DNA from: Variovorax paradoxus
GTDB taxonomy: Bacteria; Pseudomonadota; Gammaproteobacteria; Burkholderiales; Burkholderiaceae_C
DNA: 64,000 nt
Assembly (NCBI RefSeq): GCF_000834655.1
Contig: NZ_JXQQ01000041.1
Span: 54,633 to 118,632 of the forward strand
Direction: 5' to 3'
The translations under genes and the position numbers were made by a program. Under the pieces are notes generated by a model, which was not told the origin of the DNA, did no database searches, and worked only from the letters and a program-made list of their open reading frames with translations. This document shows, piece after piece, positions 8,465-17,524 of this stretch. How positions within the stretch are numbered: position 1 is the first letter of the stretch; each line of letters begins with the position of its first letter.

Positions 8465-9025
8465 TCAGGCGCCGCTTTCCCCTCCCCTGGCGCACGCGCC
8501 CGAGCCGCAATCGCCGCTCACATCCGGATTGCAGACCTTCGCCCGGCCCGAGGCCGAGACGACGATCGACACCCTGCGCCCGGTCTCGGCCTTCAGCGTC
8601 AGGCAACCCGCGCTGAAGCCTGCCCGGCTCGTCTGGCGCGAGAAGCCGTTGCCGTCGTAGCGCAAGCCCTGCGCAAAGCCGCCCCCGAGCGTCGTGTCGA
8701 CCCTCACGCCCTGGGGCAAGCGCTCGAAACGACGCAGCGTCGTCTGGGACGATTCATCGGCCCCGGTCCGAACGACCCAACCGGCAGCCCAGTCGCCTCC
8801 CGCGACCGCAGCCACCTCCACGGGCCGTGCGCGCTGGATGGCCTCCATGCGCGCGAAGCTCAATGCCGAATTGAAGCCTTGCGCGGCGGTCGCGAGACGC
8901 TGGTTGAGCAGCATGTCGCGAAAGCTCGGCACGCCGAAGCCAGCCAGCACCGCCACGATGACCACGACCACCATCAGCTCGATCAGGGTGAAGCCGGCCG
9001 AAGCTCCTTTCTCGCAGCCCTTCAT
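8465..9025 (-). CDS. Type IV pilus minor pilin, GspH/FimT family
   Basis: This 186-residue prepilin has the cleavage and assembly motif AGFTLIELMVVV near residues 10-21, with the conserved Glu at mature position 5, followed by a hydrophobic helix and a GspH-like globular domain. FimT/FimU proteins sit in the pilus priming complex, and in some species bind DNA during uptake. The ATG at 9025 overlaps the pilE stop codon as ATGA, which supports this start over the longer open frame. It is the last gene of the pilV-W-X-Y1-E operon. The Cys pair near the C-terminus probably forms a disulphide. Confidence 0.88.
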   Translation of the reverse strand: MKGCEKGASAGFTLIELMVVVVIVAVLAGFGVPSFRDMLLNQRLATAAQGFNSALSFARMEAIQRARPVEVAAVAGGDWAAGWVVRTGADESSQTTLRRFERLPQGVRVDTTLGGGFAQGLRYDGNGFSRQTSRAGFSAGCLTLKAETGRRVSIVVSASGRAKVCNPDVSGDCGSGACARGGESGA

Positions 9026-9432
9026 TGCCAGCACCTGCCTGCCTGCGTTCCATCGCAGCCCTTGCCGCCGGTGCTGTCCACCCAGAGGTTGCCGACCTGC
9101 GGATCGGAAAAACCAGCCTTCAGCGTGGCCGTCAGCCGGATGCAACTGTCGAGGGTCGCCTTTCCCTCGCAGTTGCCGCTCGCCAAGGTGTACTTGCCAC
9201 CCGCGCCGCCTTCTCCCGAGTCGCCCGCGTAGCGCCGGTATCGCCCTAGCTGTGTGTAGAGGCGCTCCTGCTCCTGCATCTGCTGCATGAGCGCGGAGCG
9301 CCCCTCGCTGCGCCAGCCTTTCCGCACGAAATCCATGTACGACGGATAGGAGATGGCCGCAAGGATTGCGGCGATGGCCACCACGATCATGACCTCGATC
9401 AACGTGAAGCCGCGAAACGCCGAGTGCCTCAT
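9022..9432 (-). CDS. pilE: Type IV pilin PilE-like minor pilin
   Basis: The 136-residue prepilin starts MRHSAFRGFTLIEVMIVVAI, a canonical class III signal with Glu5, and carries the N-terminal helix continuing to IAAILAAISYPSYMDFVRKG. The short globular domain has two Cys pairs (GNCEGKATLDSC and GKGCDGTQAGRC). PilE of the pilVWXY1E cluster is a minor pilin that connects the tip complex to the main fibre. Start and stop both sit in ATGA overlaps, with pilY1 upstream and the FimT-like gene downstream. Confidence 0.9.
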   Translation of the reverse strand: MRHSAFRGFTLIEVMIVVAIAAILAAISYPSYMDFVRKGWRSEGRSALMQQMQEQERLYTQLGRYRRYAGDSGEGGAGGKYTLASGNCEGKATLDSCIRLTATLKAGFSDPQVGNLWVDSTGGKGCDGTQAGRCWQ

Positions 9433-12400
9433 TTTTTCGAACTCCGGTAATCGACGACCTCTCGCCAGTTCAAGCGCCCGCCGGTCTGCACCACCGTGCC
9501 ATCGCCGGCGGGCTGCGCGGTCGACATGCCGCCGCCCCGCCCTCCCCGGGCATCTCGCGCGCCGATGCTGACGATGCCCTGGCGTTTTGTTTCCGACCGG
9601 CGCCCGAATGCATCGGTGGCGCTGAAGCCCGCCATGCCCAGTTGCACCAGATGCGGAGCGCCCAGCATGCCGGCGCTCGATGGCGCACAGGTGCCGCCCT
9701 GCGACAGCCCCGTCATCGCGTTCACTGAGCAACTGCGGCCGCCGCCATCGGCGCTGCATGCGTTGGCGTTGGGAATCAACGTGTTGAAGAACAGCTGGCC
9801 ATCGCTCAGCACCGGCTTGAAGACCAGCCGCTCGCCCTGCTCGATGCCCGCCGGCAGGTCGAAATACCAGCCGCGCCGGGCGTTCGTCTTGCGGTCGAAT
9901 GCGCCATAGACGAAGGAATCGCCTGTGATGGACGGGAATGCCTGCCCGGCGACCGGCGATGCCGTTCGCAGCTGAAGCTGCGTGCGCGCCTCGCCGGCAG
10001 GAATCGCCGCGCCGTTGTCGTACACGCCGTAGATCGTCTGCACGCCACGGCTCGAACGACCGAGGTCGTCCGGGCTCACGAATTTCCCCGTGCCGAAGAG
10101 AACGATCGCACCTCCGGCCGGCCCCACCCCGACCTCCGGTGCAACCGTGATGGGCTGGCGCTTTGCATCTGCGTCGCTGCCCGCCATGGCGACCATCACC
10201 AGCGAGCCCTTCACTCCCAACGCATTGCCTTTGACCCACGGCGCGTTGCCGGTGAAGTCGAACTTCCACAGGTTGCCCTGCGTATCGCCCGCATAGAGGA
10301 TGCGCGTGGACCCGTCCGCTGCCGCAAAGTCGCCCGGCGTGCTCAACGCATTCACGAGGGCCTTGTCCGCCGGCCTGGGCAGAACGATCTTGTAGTAGTT
10401 GAAGTTTTCCTTCCAGGCTTCGCCCGGAGGCTTGTCGAGCGAAAGCAGGAACAACGCGGCGCGTCCATCCTTGTTGGCGTTGTTGAAACCCGAAGGAACG
10501 ACGGCGAACCAGCCGTAAGTCGCCGCTCCGGTCTTCGTGGCCGCGGCCGTGCGGAACTTCATGATGCGCGGCGCCTGGGTCACGTAGCCCATGTCGTTGT
10601 CGTACGCGCCGCTGAACTCCCACAGCACCTTTTCGGCCGAGAAGCCCGCAGGGTCGGTCACATCGAGCGCGAAGACCCCGGTGGCACCCGCGCCGCTGCC
10701 AGAGACCAGCACGGTTTTCCACGCGCCGCTCGCCGTCCGCGCATCGCCGACCTCGGGGGTGCCATCGACATAGCTCTGGTGTACGTAGTCCGGCGAGGTG
10801 TAGGCAGCCAGCCTCGCGAACATGATCCGCGGCACGTAGGCAAAGAGTTCCTTGCCGGTGCGAGCCTCGAAAGCGTGAAGCATGCCGTCGTTGGCACCGA
10901 CGTACACCGCATGCGGCCGGCCTCGATGGGCAGCGAGGAACTTGTCGTAGCCGGCCTCGCGGATAGCGAGGCTCGGCGCCCCCACATGGACCGGATTGGA
11001 ATTGGCCACGTCGCCCATGACCGAATCGCGCACGCGGAAGATGCCCTGCGGCGCCGACTGCTCCTTGCCGCGATCCCCGCGCAAATACGCCAGGCGATCG
11101 GCGCCAAGACTGTCCGAGGCATCAGGCACGGCATACGGCGTCGCGTTCAGCCATCCGCGCAGCCCGTTATCGAGCGCCGCCCATTCGAACGGCGTCCCGA
11201 CGCCAGCCGTCGAGAGCGTGAAGATGCGCCTGCTCGCGATGTCCCGCGCAGCCACGGGAGGCGTTGCGTTCGGGTTGCCGGTCAGCAGTTCGCCGGCATC
11301 CCAATCGGGCTTGTCGGCCATGCGCGCAGCGCCGCCCGCGGCATCGAGTCGGAGCGGATACGACAGCAGCGTGCCCGACCAGCGTCGCCCATCGAACCGC
11401 GGCATGTACAGGCTGGCGCCGGCGTTCGTGATCGCGCCGGACGACATGGCGCTCCCTGCCGTGATACCAGCCGCCGGCACCTCTGCGCGAAGGAAGGCCC
11501 GCCGGACGGCAGCCGTCATCTGCGACGGCTCGCCGGCCAGGAAATAGTTGGCTGGCTTGGGCTGGTTGTCGGCATCGAGGCCTTCGGCCCACTCGGAGCC
11601 GCCGCCCGACGCGCGAAACGGATTGCCGTCATCGTTGCTGTCGGCAAAGCCACCGTACTTCGCTGCCAGGTAGAAAACGCTGCCGCGTTGCTTCTGCCCG
11701 ATGGTGCGCTCGCCGCCCTGTCCCATGTCGATGGCGAAGGTCTGCACCCGCAGGTCCGCATGGTCGCTGCGGACCTTCTGCGTGCGTGCCCAGTACGCGA
11801 GGCCGGCCATTCCGAACGAACCCTTGTCCGCCCCCGTTTCGATGACCGCGATGTTGGATGAAGTGAGCGGTGTTCCGCCCTTGTAGTTGAACGCCTTCGG
11901 CCCCTCGTTGCCGCTGGTTGCGAGGCCCGCCTTTCCCGATGGGTGTGCATAAGAAAGCGCCTCCCTGTTCTCGAAGCCTCCGACCAGGCGCGTCCAGTAG
12001 GCGGTGTCGGGTTCGTAGGCTGCATTGTTGAAACCGCGATCGAAGTCGCCGATGGAGTCACCCTTCGACATCCCCGGAAGCGAACGGTCGTAGTGGGTCT
12101 CGGCGTCGCCGATCATGAGGATGTTGTTTCTCTGGCAACTGGCGGCGATGGGGTCGGCATGGCCGCGCGCGTTGTCCGCGCCGGACACGGCGTGGGGCGT
12201 GGGCGCCTTGCCTTGCAGGTAGCGCAGAGATTCGTAGTAGAGCTCGCCCGCCGGGTCGAACAATCGGTAGGCGCCTTGTTTGCTGCCGTCGCGCCCGAAC
12301 CGGTTGATGGCACCCACGACACCGGGACCTTCAGCGCCTGTGGCCTTGAACACACCCGTCACCGCATCCCACTCCGCCAGCGGGTTGTCCGCCGTGTCGA

Positions 12401-13274
12401 ACGCCGCATCGGTTTTCTTCGGCCCGGTGTGCTTCATCGGCGTGAGCAGGACACCGCCATAGCGTGCGGGGTCGTCGTCGGGCAGGTAGCCGAAGACGGA
12501 AAACCTCATCTGCCCGGCGCGGCGCTGGATGACACCCACGGGTTTGTGATGGCCGTCCGGCTGCCTGGCGCAAAGCGAGGGACGCACCGACGCTTCGGCG
12601 GGCGTGCACACCTCGACGCGCGCGAGATAGGTGGTGCCGCCCGACTCCGCGCAGGTGCCGCCACCGGTCGAGCCGACGGCGAACCGGTCCAGGCAGTTGC
12701 CGAAGTGCAGCGTGCCGGTCGCGAGCATGCCATCGCGGCCGCCGGTGACCAAGGGCGTCAGCTTGTCGAGGTTGCCGGTCACGGTCTTGTCGGGAACCTT
12801 GAGGCCGCGACGGAAGTCCTCTGCCAGCACTGCGCGCTGCAGCACCGTCCGGCCCGGTTCGTCGATCACGCGATCGCCGCCGGTCAACGCAAGGCGCACG
12901 CCATCGAGAGACGATGACAGCGCCCAGTTCAGCAGGTTGCCGCTCCATTGGTTGGTGCAGGCAATCGAGCCGCCAGCCGGCTTCGTTGCAGTGGCCGAGC
13001 GCTTGAAATAACCCTCGCCCGCTGCGTAGCTGTAGCAACCCATCGGGTCCCAGTAGCCGGCGTAGGCCTTCTTCGCGTCGAAGTCGTCGCGGTAGGCCGC
13101 CCCTGCATTCGCGCGCTTCAGCGAAAGATCGATCACAAACCCGGGATCGGCCCGCGATGCCAGCGAAAACATCGGCTCGCTCGGCAGCAGCGCATCCGGC
13201 GGAAGTACTGTCGTCGCAGCGTGGGCACAAGAGATGGCGCATGCCGCCATCGCGCAGATTCGAAAGGAACGCAT
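9429..13274 (-). CDS. pilY1: PilY1 / PilC-type pilus tip adhesin
   Basis: This 1281-residue exported protein begins with a cleavable signal peptide (residues about 1-19, ending AHAA). The C-terminal half carries the PilY1 beta-propeller, seen in blocks such as RPHAVYVGANDGMLHAFEA, PRIMFARL and RILYAGDTQGNLWKFDFTG. Asp/Asn/Gly-rich loops (DSNDDGNP and NNANKDGRA) resemble calcium sites that control retraction in PilY1. The N-terminal half is more variable and is probably the adhesive part. PilY1 works at the pilus tip with the minor pilins encoded around it. The gene starts 6 bp after pilX and overlaps pilE by 4 bp. Confidence 0.92.
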   Translation of the reverse strand: MRSFRICAMAACAISCAHAATTVLPPDALLPSEPMFSLASRADPGFVIDLSLKRANAGAAYRDDFDAKKAYAGYWDPMGCYSYAAGEGYFKRSATATKPAGGSIACTNQWSGNLLNWALSSSLDGVRLALTGGDRVIDEPGRTVLQRAVLAEDFRRGLKVPDKTVTGNLDKLTPLVTGGRDGMLATGTLHFGNCLDRFAVGSTGGGTCAESGGTTYLARVEVCTPAEASVRPSLCARQPDGHHKPVGVIQRRAGQMRFSVFGYLPDDDPARYGGVLLTPMKHTGPKKTDAAFDTADNPLAEWDAVTGVFKATGAEGPGVVGAINRFGRDGSKQGAYRLFDPAGELYYESLRYLQGKAPTPHAVSGADNARGHADPIAASCQRNNILMIGDAETHYDRSLPGMSKGDSIGDFDRGFNNAAYEPDTAYWTRLVGGFENREALSYAHPSGKAGLATSGNEGPKAFNYKGGTPLTSSNIAVIETGADKGSFGMAGLAYWARTQKVRSDHADLRVQTFAIDMGQGGERTIGQKQRGSVFYLAAKYGGFADSNDDGNPFRASGGGSEWAEGLDADNQPKPANYFLAGEPSQMTAAVRRAFLRAEVPAAGITAGSAMSSGAITNAGASLYMPRFDGRRWSGTLLSYPLRLDAAGGAARMADKPDWDAGELLTGNPNATPPVAARDIASRRIFTLSTAGVGTPFEWAALDNGLRGWLNATPYAVPDASDSLGADRLAYLRGDRGKEQSAPQGIFRVRDSVMGDVANSNPVHVGAPSLAIREAGYDKFLAAHRGRPHAVYVGANDGMLHAFEARTGKELFAYVPRIMFARLAAYTSPDYVHQSYVDGTPEVGDARTASGAWKTVLVSGSGAGATGVFALDVTDPAGFSAEKVLWEFSGAYDNDMGYVTQAPRIMKFRTAAATKTGAATYGWFAVVPSGFNNANKDGRAALFLLSLDKPPGEAWKENFNYYKIVLPRPADKALVNALSTPGDFAAADGSTRILYAGDTQGNLWKFDFTGNAPWVKGNALGVKGSLVMVAMAGSDADAKRQPITVAPEVGVGPAGGAIVLFGTGKFVSPDDLGRSSRGVQTIYGVYDNGAAIPAGEARTQLQLRTASPVAGQAFPSITGDSFVYGAFDRKTNARRGWYFDLPAGIEQGERLVFKPVLSDGQLFFNTLIPNANACSADGGGRSCSVNAMTGLSQGGTCAPSSAGMLGAPHLVQLGMAGFSATDAFGRRSETKRQGIVSIGARDARGGRGGGMSTAQPAGDGTVVQTGGRLNWREVVDYRSSKK

Positions 13275-13280
13275 GCAGGT

Positions 13281-13940
13281 TCAGTCTTCAGGAAGGCAGC
13301 CAGGGCTGGCGGCCGGTTTGTACAAATTGGTCTGCAGCACGACCTGCGTCTCGTCGCGCATGCCGTAGCCGATGGCGGTGACGCGAAAGAGATAGCTGGC
13401 GTCCTGGGCGCTCGCGCTCTGCAGCGCTTTGGCCTGCCAGCCGCCGCGGCTGCGAATTGCTTCCACGATGTAGCGTGGCGCACGGGCCGGCAGTGCGCCG
13501 GCTCGGGTGCCAGTGGCTGCATCGCCGCTGAAATAGGTCCGGCCCGTGAAGGTGCCTAACGCAACCGACCTGCCGTTCTCGGCCGAAAGGTCGGCGGCCA
13601 TCCACGCCGGATCGGCGCCCGGCTCCGCTGGAGCGCACAACCCCTGTTGCGTGCCGGCACCGCCACATCCTTCGACGAAGGCCGTCACGTCCTGGCGATT
13701 GAAAAGACAGAGGCGTTGCCGTGCATCGTCGTTGGGGCCGAGCACATCGGTTTCGGCATCGACGAGCGCCGCCTCGGCCGCCTGGAACGCCACCTCGGTG
13801 TCGCGGTCGTTGCGGGCGCTGCGCTCGTTGACCAGCGAGACCTGCGCGGCGCCGACGCCCAGCACGGTGGCAACGACCAGGATCAGCAGCACGACGATCA
13901 GAGAGAAGCCCCGCTGCGGCAAACGGCACTGCGGGCTCAC
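13281..13940 (-). CDS. pilX: Type IV pilus minor pilin PilX
   Basis: The 219-residue prepilin has the signal RGFSLIVVLLILVVATVLG. The usual Glu at mature position 5 is replaced by Val, as in other PilX/GspK-like subunits that cap the minor-pilin tip complex. The following region (VNERSARNDRDTEVAFQAAE) matches the PilX N-terminal family. PilX is needed for pilus assembly and interaction with PilY1. The start at 13940 overlaps the pilW stop as ATGA and the stop lies 6 bp before pilY1. Confidence 0.9.
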   Translation of the reverse strand: MSPQCRLPQRGFSLIVVLLILVVATVLGVGAAQVSLVNERSARNDRDTEVAFQAAEAALVDAETDVLGPNDDARQRLCLFNRQDVTAFVEGCGGAGTQQGLCAPAEPGADPAWMAADLSAENGRSVALGTFTGRTYFSGDAATGTRAGALPARAPRYIVEAIRSRGGWQAKALQSASAQDASYLFRVTAIGYGMRDETQVVLQTNLYKPAASPGCLPED

Positions 13941-14917
13941 GATGCGGCGCCCTTCATCGGATTGCGCAACATGACGGTGAAGGTTGCGACGCGCCTCAAC
14001 CTGCCGTCGGCCGGAGGCCTGAAACTCAGCTCGGAGAAATCGGTGCCCAACGGATAGAGCACTTCCTCAGTCCCCTGGCTCGCGCCCCGGGCGTGCGCGC
14101 TGCGCGCCACCATGCCGATGCGCAATCCGACCACCTTGCGCCATTCGTCGGCGACCCTGTCTTCCGACGCCGCCATGGCCTCGAGCTGTGCGGCGTCCAT
14201 CCAATGCTCGGGCGCACCGTCGCCATTGACATCGTGACCGTAGACGACCTTGAATACCTCGATGCCGCGCGCCAACGGCTGCGCCTGGAACGGGCCGGTC
14301 TTCGAGGCGCGGTATTTGCAATAGAGCTCGGGCTCCTTGTCTGCGGCTTCGGCGACATAGAAGAAGCTCCAGGCGCGGTCGGAGGACACCGGCTTGTCCG
14401 CCGACGGGCCGGGCTGCGCGAAACCCATGCAATCAATCATCGCGCCGTCGGGTTCGGTGCCATCGCCACCCGGACGGCTGCGTCCGAAGAAACGGATGCG
14501 CAGGGAGTCGCTCCCGTTCACGCCGCGGGTGTTGTGCGCGCCGTAGCTGTCGCCAACGCCGCTGACACGCGTATCGCTCGCGCCCACGAGGTCGAGGTCC
14601 AGCGAGTCGTTCGACGACGCCGGCATGTTCGCCCCGCTCGTGACCGTTGCCGCGCCGTCGGGGCTCTGGTAATCGGGTGCGTAGTCGGCATAGCCGGCCT
14701 GTCGCGCGACGGTTCTCACGACGGTGCTCGCGAACCTCAACGATTCCTCCACAGCCTGCGCGTCGGCGTCGACCGTGAACAGCCGCGGGCTGCCGACGAA
14801 CGCGGCCGTGGCTGCGAGCACGACGACCAAGGCGATCGCCATTGCGATCAGCAACTCGACAAGCGTCACGCCGCGCTGAAGTGCACGGCCAGCAAGCTCA
14901 CGAACCGGCCTGGCCAT
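13937..14917 (-). CDS. pilW: Type IV pilus minor pilin PilW
   Basis: This 326-residue prepilin carries RGVTLVELLIAMAIALVVV with Glu5 and a long extracellular domain, the usual size for PilW. It contains the family block FASTVVRTVARQAGYADYAP just after the N-terminal helix. PilW bridges the PilX/PilY1 tip to the other minor pilins. The ATG at 14917 overlaps the end of pilV by 20 bp, consistent with translational coupling. Confidence 0.9.
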   Translation of the reverse strand: MARPVRELAGRALQRGVTLVELLIAMAIALVVVLAATAAFVGSPRLFTVDADAQAVEESLRFASTVVRTVARQAGYADYAPDYQSPDGAATVTSGANMPASSNDSLDLDLVGASDTRVSGVGDSYGAHNTRGVNGSDSLRIRFFGRSRPGGDGTEPDGAMIDCMGFAQPGPSADKPVSSDRAWSFFYVAEAADKEPELYCKYRASKTGPFQAQPLARGIEVFKVVYGHDVNGDGAPEHWMDAAQLEAMAASEDRVADEWRKVVGLRIGMVARSAHARGASQGTEEVLYPLGTDFSELSFRPPADGRLRRVATFTVMLRNPMKGAAS

Positions 14918-15509
14918 CGTGCGCCTCCCCAGCGACCAGTTGCATCACCAGGCGCGGTGCCGCCGACGAAGGGGCCTTTGCGCCACGGAGGGTGCGCGGC
15001 GTCCAGCCAAGCTTCACGACCAAGGTCTGCCCCGTCTTGCTACAGGCCCACGTGTACTCGTCCATCGCCGCATTCCAGGGCGCTTCGTCGAAGCACACGC
15101 TCAGGCGCGCATCGGGCAGTGCCTTGGCGATCCGGCGTTTCCACTCGCCCACGTCCCATGTCGCAAGCTGCGCCGGGCTGCAGGTCGCACCAGGGCCCAC
15201 GCAGGCACCGCCGGCGGAAATGGCAGATGCGGCAGATGCGGCATCCGGTGCAGCGCCTTCGCGCCAGTCTTCGACAAGGTATGCATTGGCGGCGTCGTTG
15301 CGCGCGGCAATGCCTTTGTTCATCCGCGACTTCTCAGACAACTCGCGCGCCAAATTGAGCGCCGCCGTGAACGTTGCCGTTTCATTGCCGGTGCGCACCG
15401 CCGCGAGCAGCATGCCGAGCATTCCGAGCAACCCGACGCTCAGCACGACGATGGAAACCAATACCTCCACGAGCGAAAAGCCCGCGGCCCGATGCTTCGT
15501 TGAAGCCAT
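14898..15509 (-). CDS. pilV: Type IV pilus minor pilin PilV
   Basis: The 203-residue prepilin starts MASTKHRAAGFSLVEVLVSI with Glu5 and matches PilV in the block VLSVGLLGMLGMLLAAVRTG. It is the first gene of the minus-strand pilus operon and has a good ribosome binding site (GGGAGGACATCGAAC before the ATG). The promoter must lie in the 179-bp divergent gap shared with ribD. PilV is a minor pilin of the priming complex. Confidence 0.9.
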   Translation of the reverse strand: MASTKHRAAGFSLVEVLVSIVVLSVGLLGMLGMLLAAVRTGNETATFTAALNLARELSEKSRMNKGIAARNDAANAYLVEDWREGAAPDAASAASAISAGGACVGPGATCSPAQLATWDVGEWKRRIAKALPDARLSVCFDEAPWNAAMDEYTWACSKTGQTLVVKLGWTPRTLRGAKAPSSAAPRLVMQLVAGEAHDGQAGS

Positions 15510-15688
15510 GTTCGATGTCCTCCCTGATCTGCTGCAACTTGTGTTGCTTCTTTATTCCCGCCATCGAACTTCGAGCGTAGGGGCCGCTTGCGAGGGCTCG
15601 CGCACCGTTCATCCGCATCGACATGCCGCTCGTATGATCGAACGGCTTCGGTGTTAAATTTTTCCGTCCCTCCCCCCTCCCCGTTTTC

Positions 15689-16816
15689 ATGCCTTCACAC
15701 GAACAAGACGCGCAGCACATCGCGACGGCCTTGCGCCTGGCTTCCGACGCGCTGCTGCTGACCGATCCGAACCCGCGCGTCGGCTGCGTGCTGTGCGATG
15801 CCAGCGGGCGCGTGCTGGGCCAGGGCCACACACAAAAGGCCGGCGGCCCCCATGCCGAAGTGATGGCGCTGCGGGATGCAGAGGCGCAGGGCCACTCGGT
15901 CGAGGGCGCAACGGCCTACGTCACGCTGGAGCCCTGCTCGCACCATGGTCGCACGGGCCCCTGCTGCGATGCGCTGATCGCCGCCGGTATCGGGCGGGTC
16001 GTGGCGTCGCTGGCCGATCCGAACCCGCTGGTCGCGGGCCAGGGCTTCGAGCGGCTGCGGGCGGCGGGTGTCGAGGTCGAAGTCGGTGCCGGCGCGGCCG
16101 AATCGCGCGAACTCAACATCGGCTTCTTCAGCCGCATGGTCCGCAAGACGCCGTGGGTGCGGCTCAAGGTGGCGGCCTCGCTGGACGGCAAGACGGGCCT
16201 CACGAACGGCGTGAGCCAATGGATCACCGCCGAGGCGGCGCGCACCGACGGCCATGCCTGGCGCGCCCGCGCAAGTGCCGTGCTGACGGGCGTCGGCACC
16301 GTGCTCGAAGACAACCCGCGCCTGGACGTGCGCCTGGTCGAGACGCCGCGCCAGCCGCATCTCGTGGTGGTCGACAGCCGCCTCCAGACGCCGCCCGATG
16401 CTCACATATTCATAGCAGGCCGCCCGGTCTGGATCTATGCGGCCGTGCGGGACGAAGCCAGGGCTGCTGCACTCGAAGCCCGTGGCGCCACCGTCACCTG
16501 CCTGGCGAACGCCGAGGGCAAGGTCGATCTGGGCGCGATGTTGGAGGACCTGGCGGCGCGTGGCGTCAACGAATTGCACGTCGAGTCGGGCCACAAGCTC
16601 AATGGCTCGATGCTGCGCGAAGGCTGCGTCGACGAGCTGCTGGTGTACATGGCCCCCAAGCTGATCGGCACCGGCCTGGACATCGCGAGCCACCTCCATG
16701 CGGGCGGTCCGCTCACCTCGCTGGAGGGCGTTCTTCCCCTGGAATTCAGGTCCGTGGACGTGCTCGGCCCCGACCTGCGCGTCGTGGCCCGGGTGGCGGG
16801 AAGGGACAGGTTCTAG
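15689..16816 (+). CDS. ribD: Bifunctional diaminohydroxyphosphoribosylaminopyrimidine deaminase / 5-amino-6-(5-phosphoribosylamino)uracil reductase
   Basis: RibD performs the second and third steps of riboflavin synthesis: deamination of the GTP-derived pyrimidine and NADPH-dependent reduction of the ribose. The 375-residue protein has an N-terminal zinc deaminase domain with GPHAEVMAL and TLEPCSHHGRTGPC, and a C-terminal reductase domain starting near WVRLKVAASLDGKTGL. The leader before the ATG is unusual: instead of a purine-rich ribosome binding site there is a C/T-rich run (15661-15687) with anti-Shine-Dalgarno-like CCTCC copies. No FMN riboswitch was seen upstream. It heads the rib-nusB operon. 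Confidence 0.96.
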   Translation: MPSHEQDAQHIATALRLASDALLLTDPNPRVGCVLCDASGRVLGQGHTQKAGGPHAEVMALRDAEAQGHSVEGATAYVTLEPCSHHGRTGPCCDALIAAGIGRVVASLADPNPLVAGQGFERLRAAGVEVEVGAGAAESRELNIGFFSRMVRKTPWVRLKVAASLDGKTGLTNGVSQWITAEAARTDGHAWRARASAVLTGVGTVLEDNPRLDVRLVETPRQPHLVVVDSRLQTPPDAHIFIAGRPVWIYAAVRDEARAAALEARGATVTCLANAEGKVDLGAMLEDLAARGVNELHVESGHKLNGSMLREGCVDELLVYMAPKLIGTGLDIASHLHAGGPLTSLEGVLPLEFRSVDVLGPDLRVVARVAGRDRF

Positions 16817-16858
16817 CGTTTACCCCGAACGGCCCGCGTTCTCTGCGAAAATGCGGGG

Positions 16859-17524
16859 ATGTTCACCGGAATCATCACCGGCGTGGGGCGCATCGCCGCC
16901 ATCCACGACCTCGGCACCACCTCCTCCTACGGCAAAAGACTCAGCATTGCGGTGCCTGACGGCTATCTCGACGACGTCGGGCTGGGCGACAGCATCGCGC
17001 TGAACGGCGCCTGCATGACCGTCACCACGCTGGCCCCCGAGCGACAGCAGTTCACCATCGACATCTCCGCCGAATCCCTCGACAAGACCGCGGGCCTGAC
17101 CGACGAGGGCAGCCGCATCAACCTCGAGAAGGCCCTGCGCGCAAGCGACCGCCTCGGCGGCCACATCGTCTCGGGCCATGTGGACGGCATCGGCACGGTG
17201 AGCTTCTTCGAGCCGGTCGGCGAGAGTTGGGAGCTGCGCGTGGTCGCACCGCCAGCCCTCGCCCGCTTCTTGGCCTACAAGGGCTCCATCACCATCAACG
17301 GCGTGAGCCTCACCGTCAACAGCGTGAAAGACGTCCAAGACGGCGCCGAGATCAGCATCAACCTGATCCCTCACACCGTGGACAACACCTCCCTCGGCGG
17401 CCTTTCGGCCGGCTCGAAGGTCAATCTCGAAATCGATACCGTGGCGCGCTACGTGGAGCGCATGCTCCAGGCCGGCGTCCTGGTCCCGCAGACCGCCACG
17501 TATTCCAAGGACACCGCCGAATGA
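16859..17524 (+). CDS. ribE: Riboflavin synthase (alpha subunit type)
   Basis: The enzyme dismutates two molecules of 6,7-dimethyl-8-ribityllumazine to riboflavin. The 221-residue sequence has the two repeated lumazine-binding barrels: MFTGIITGVGRI at the N-terminus and GGHIVSGHVDGIG opening the second half, with the substrate-site block LNGACMTVT and its counterpart INGVSLTVN. The gene follows ribD by 42 bp, and its stop overlaps the ribBA start as ATGA. Confidence 0.97.
   Translation: MFTGIITGVGRIAAIHDLGTTSSYGKRLSIAVPDGYLDDVGLGDSIALNGACMTVTTLAPERQQFTIDISAESLDKTAGLTDEGSRINLEKALRASDRLGGHIVSGHVDGIGTVSFFEPVGESWELRVVAPPALARFLAYKGSITINGVSLTVNSVKDVQDGAEISINLIPHTVDNTSLGGLSAGSKVNLEIDTVARYVERMLQAGVLVPQTATYSKDTAE

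Noticed and set aside
15510..15688. Possible FMN riboswitch before the rib operon
   Set aside because: None of the conserved RFN blocks is present in the gap.
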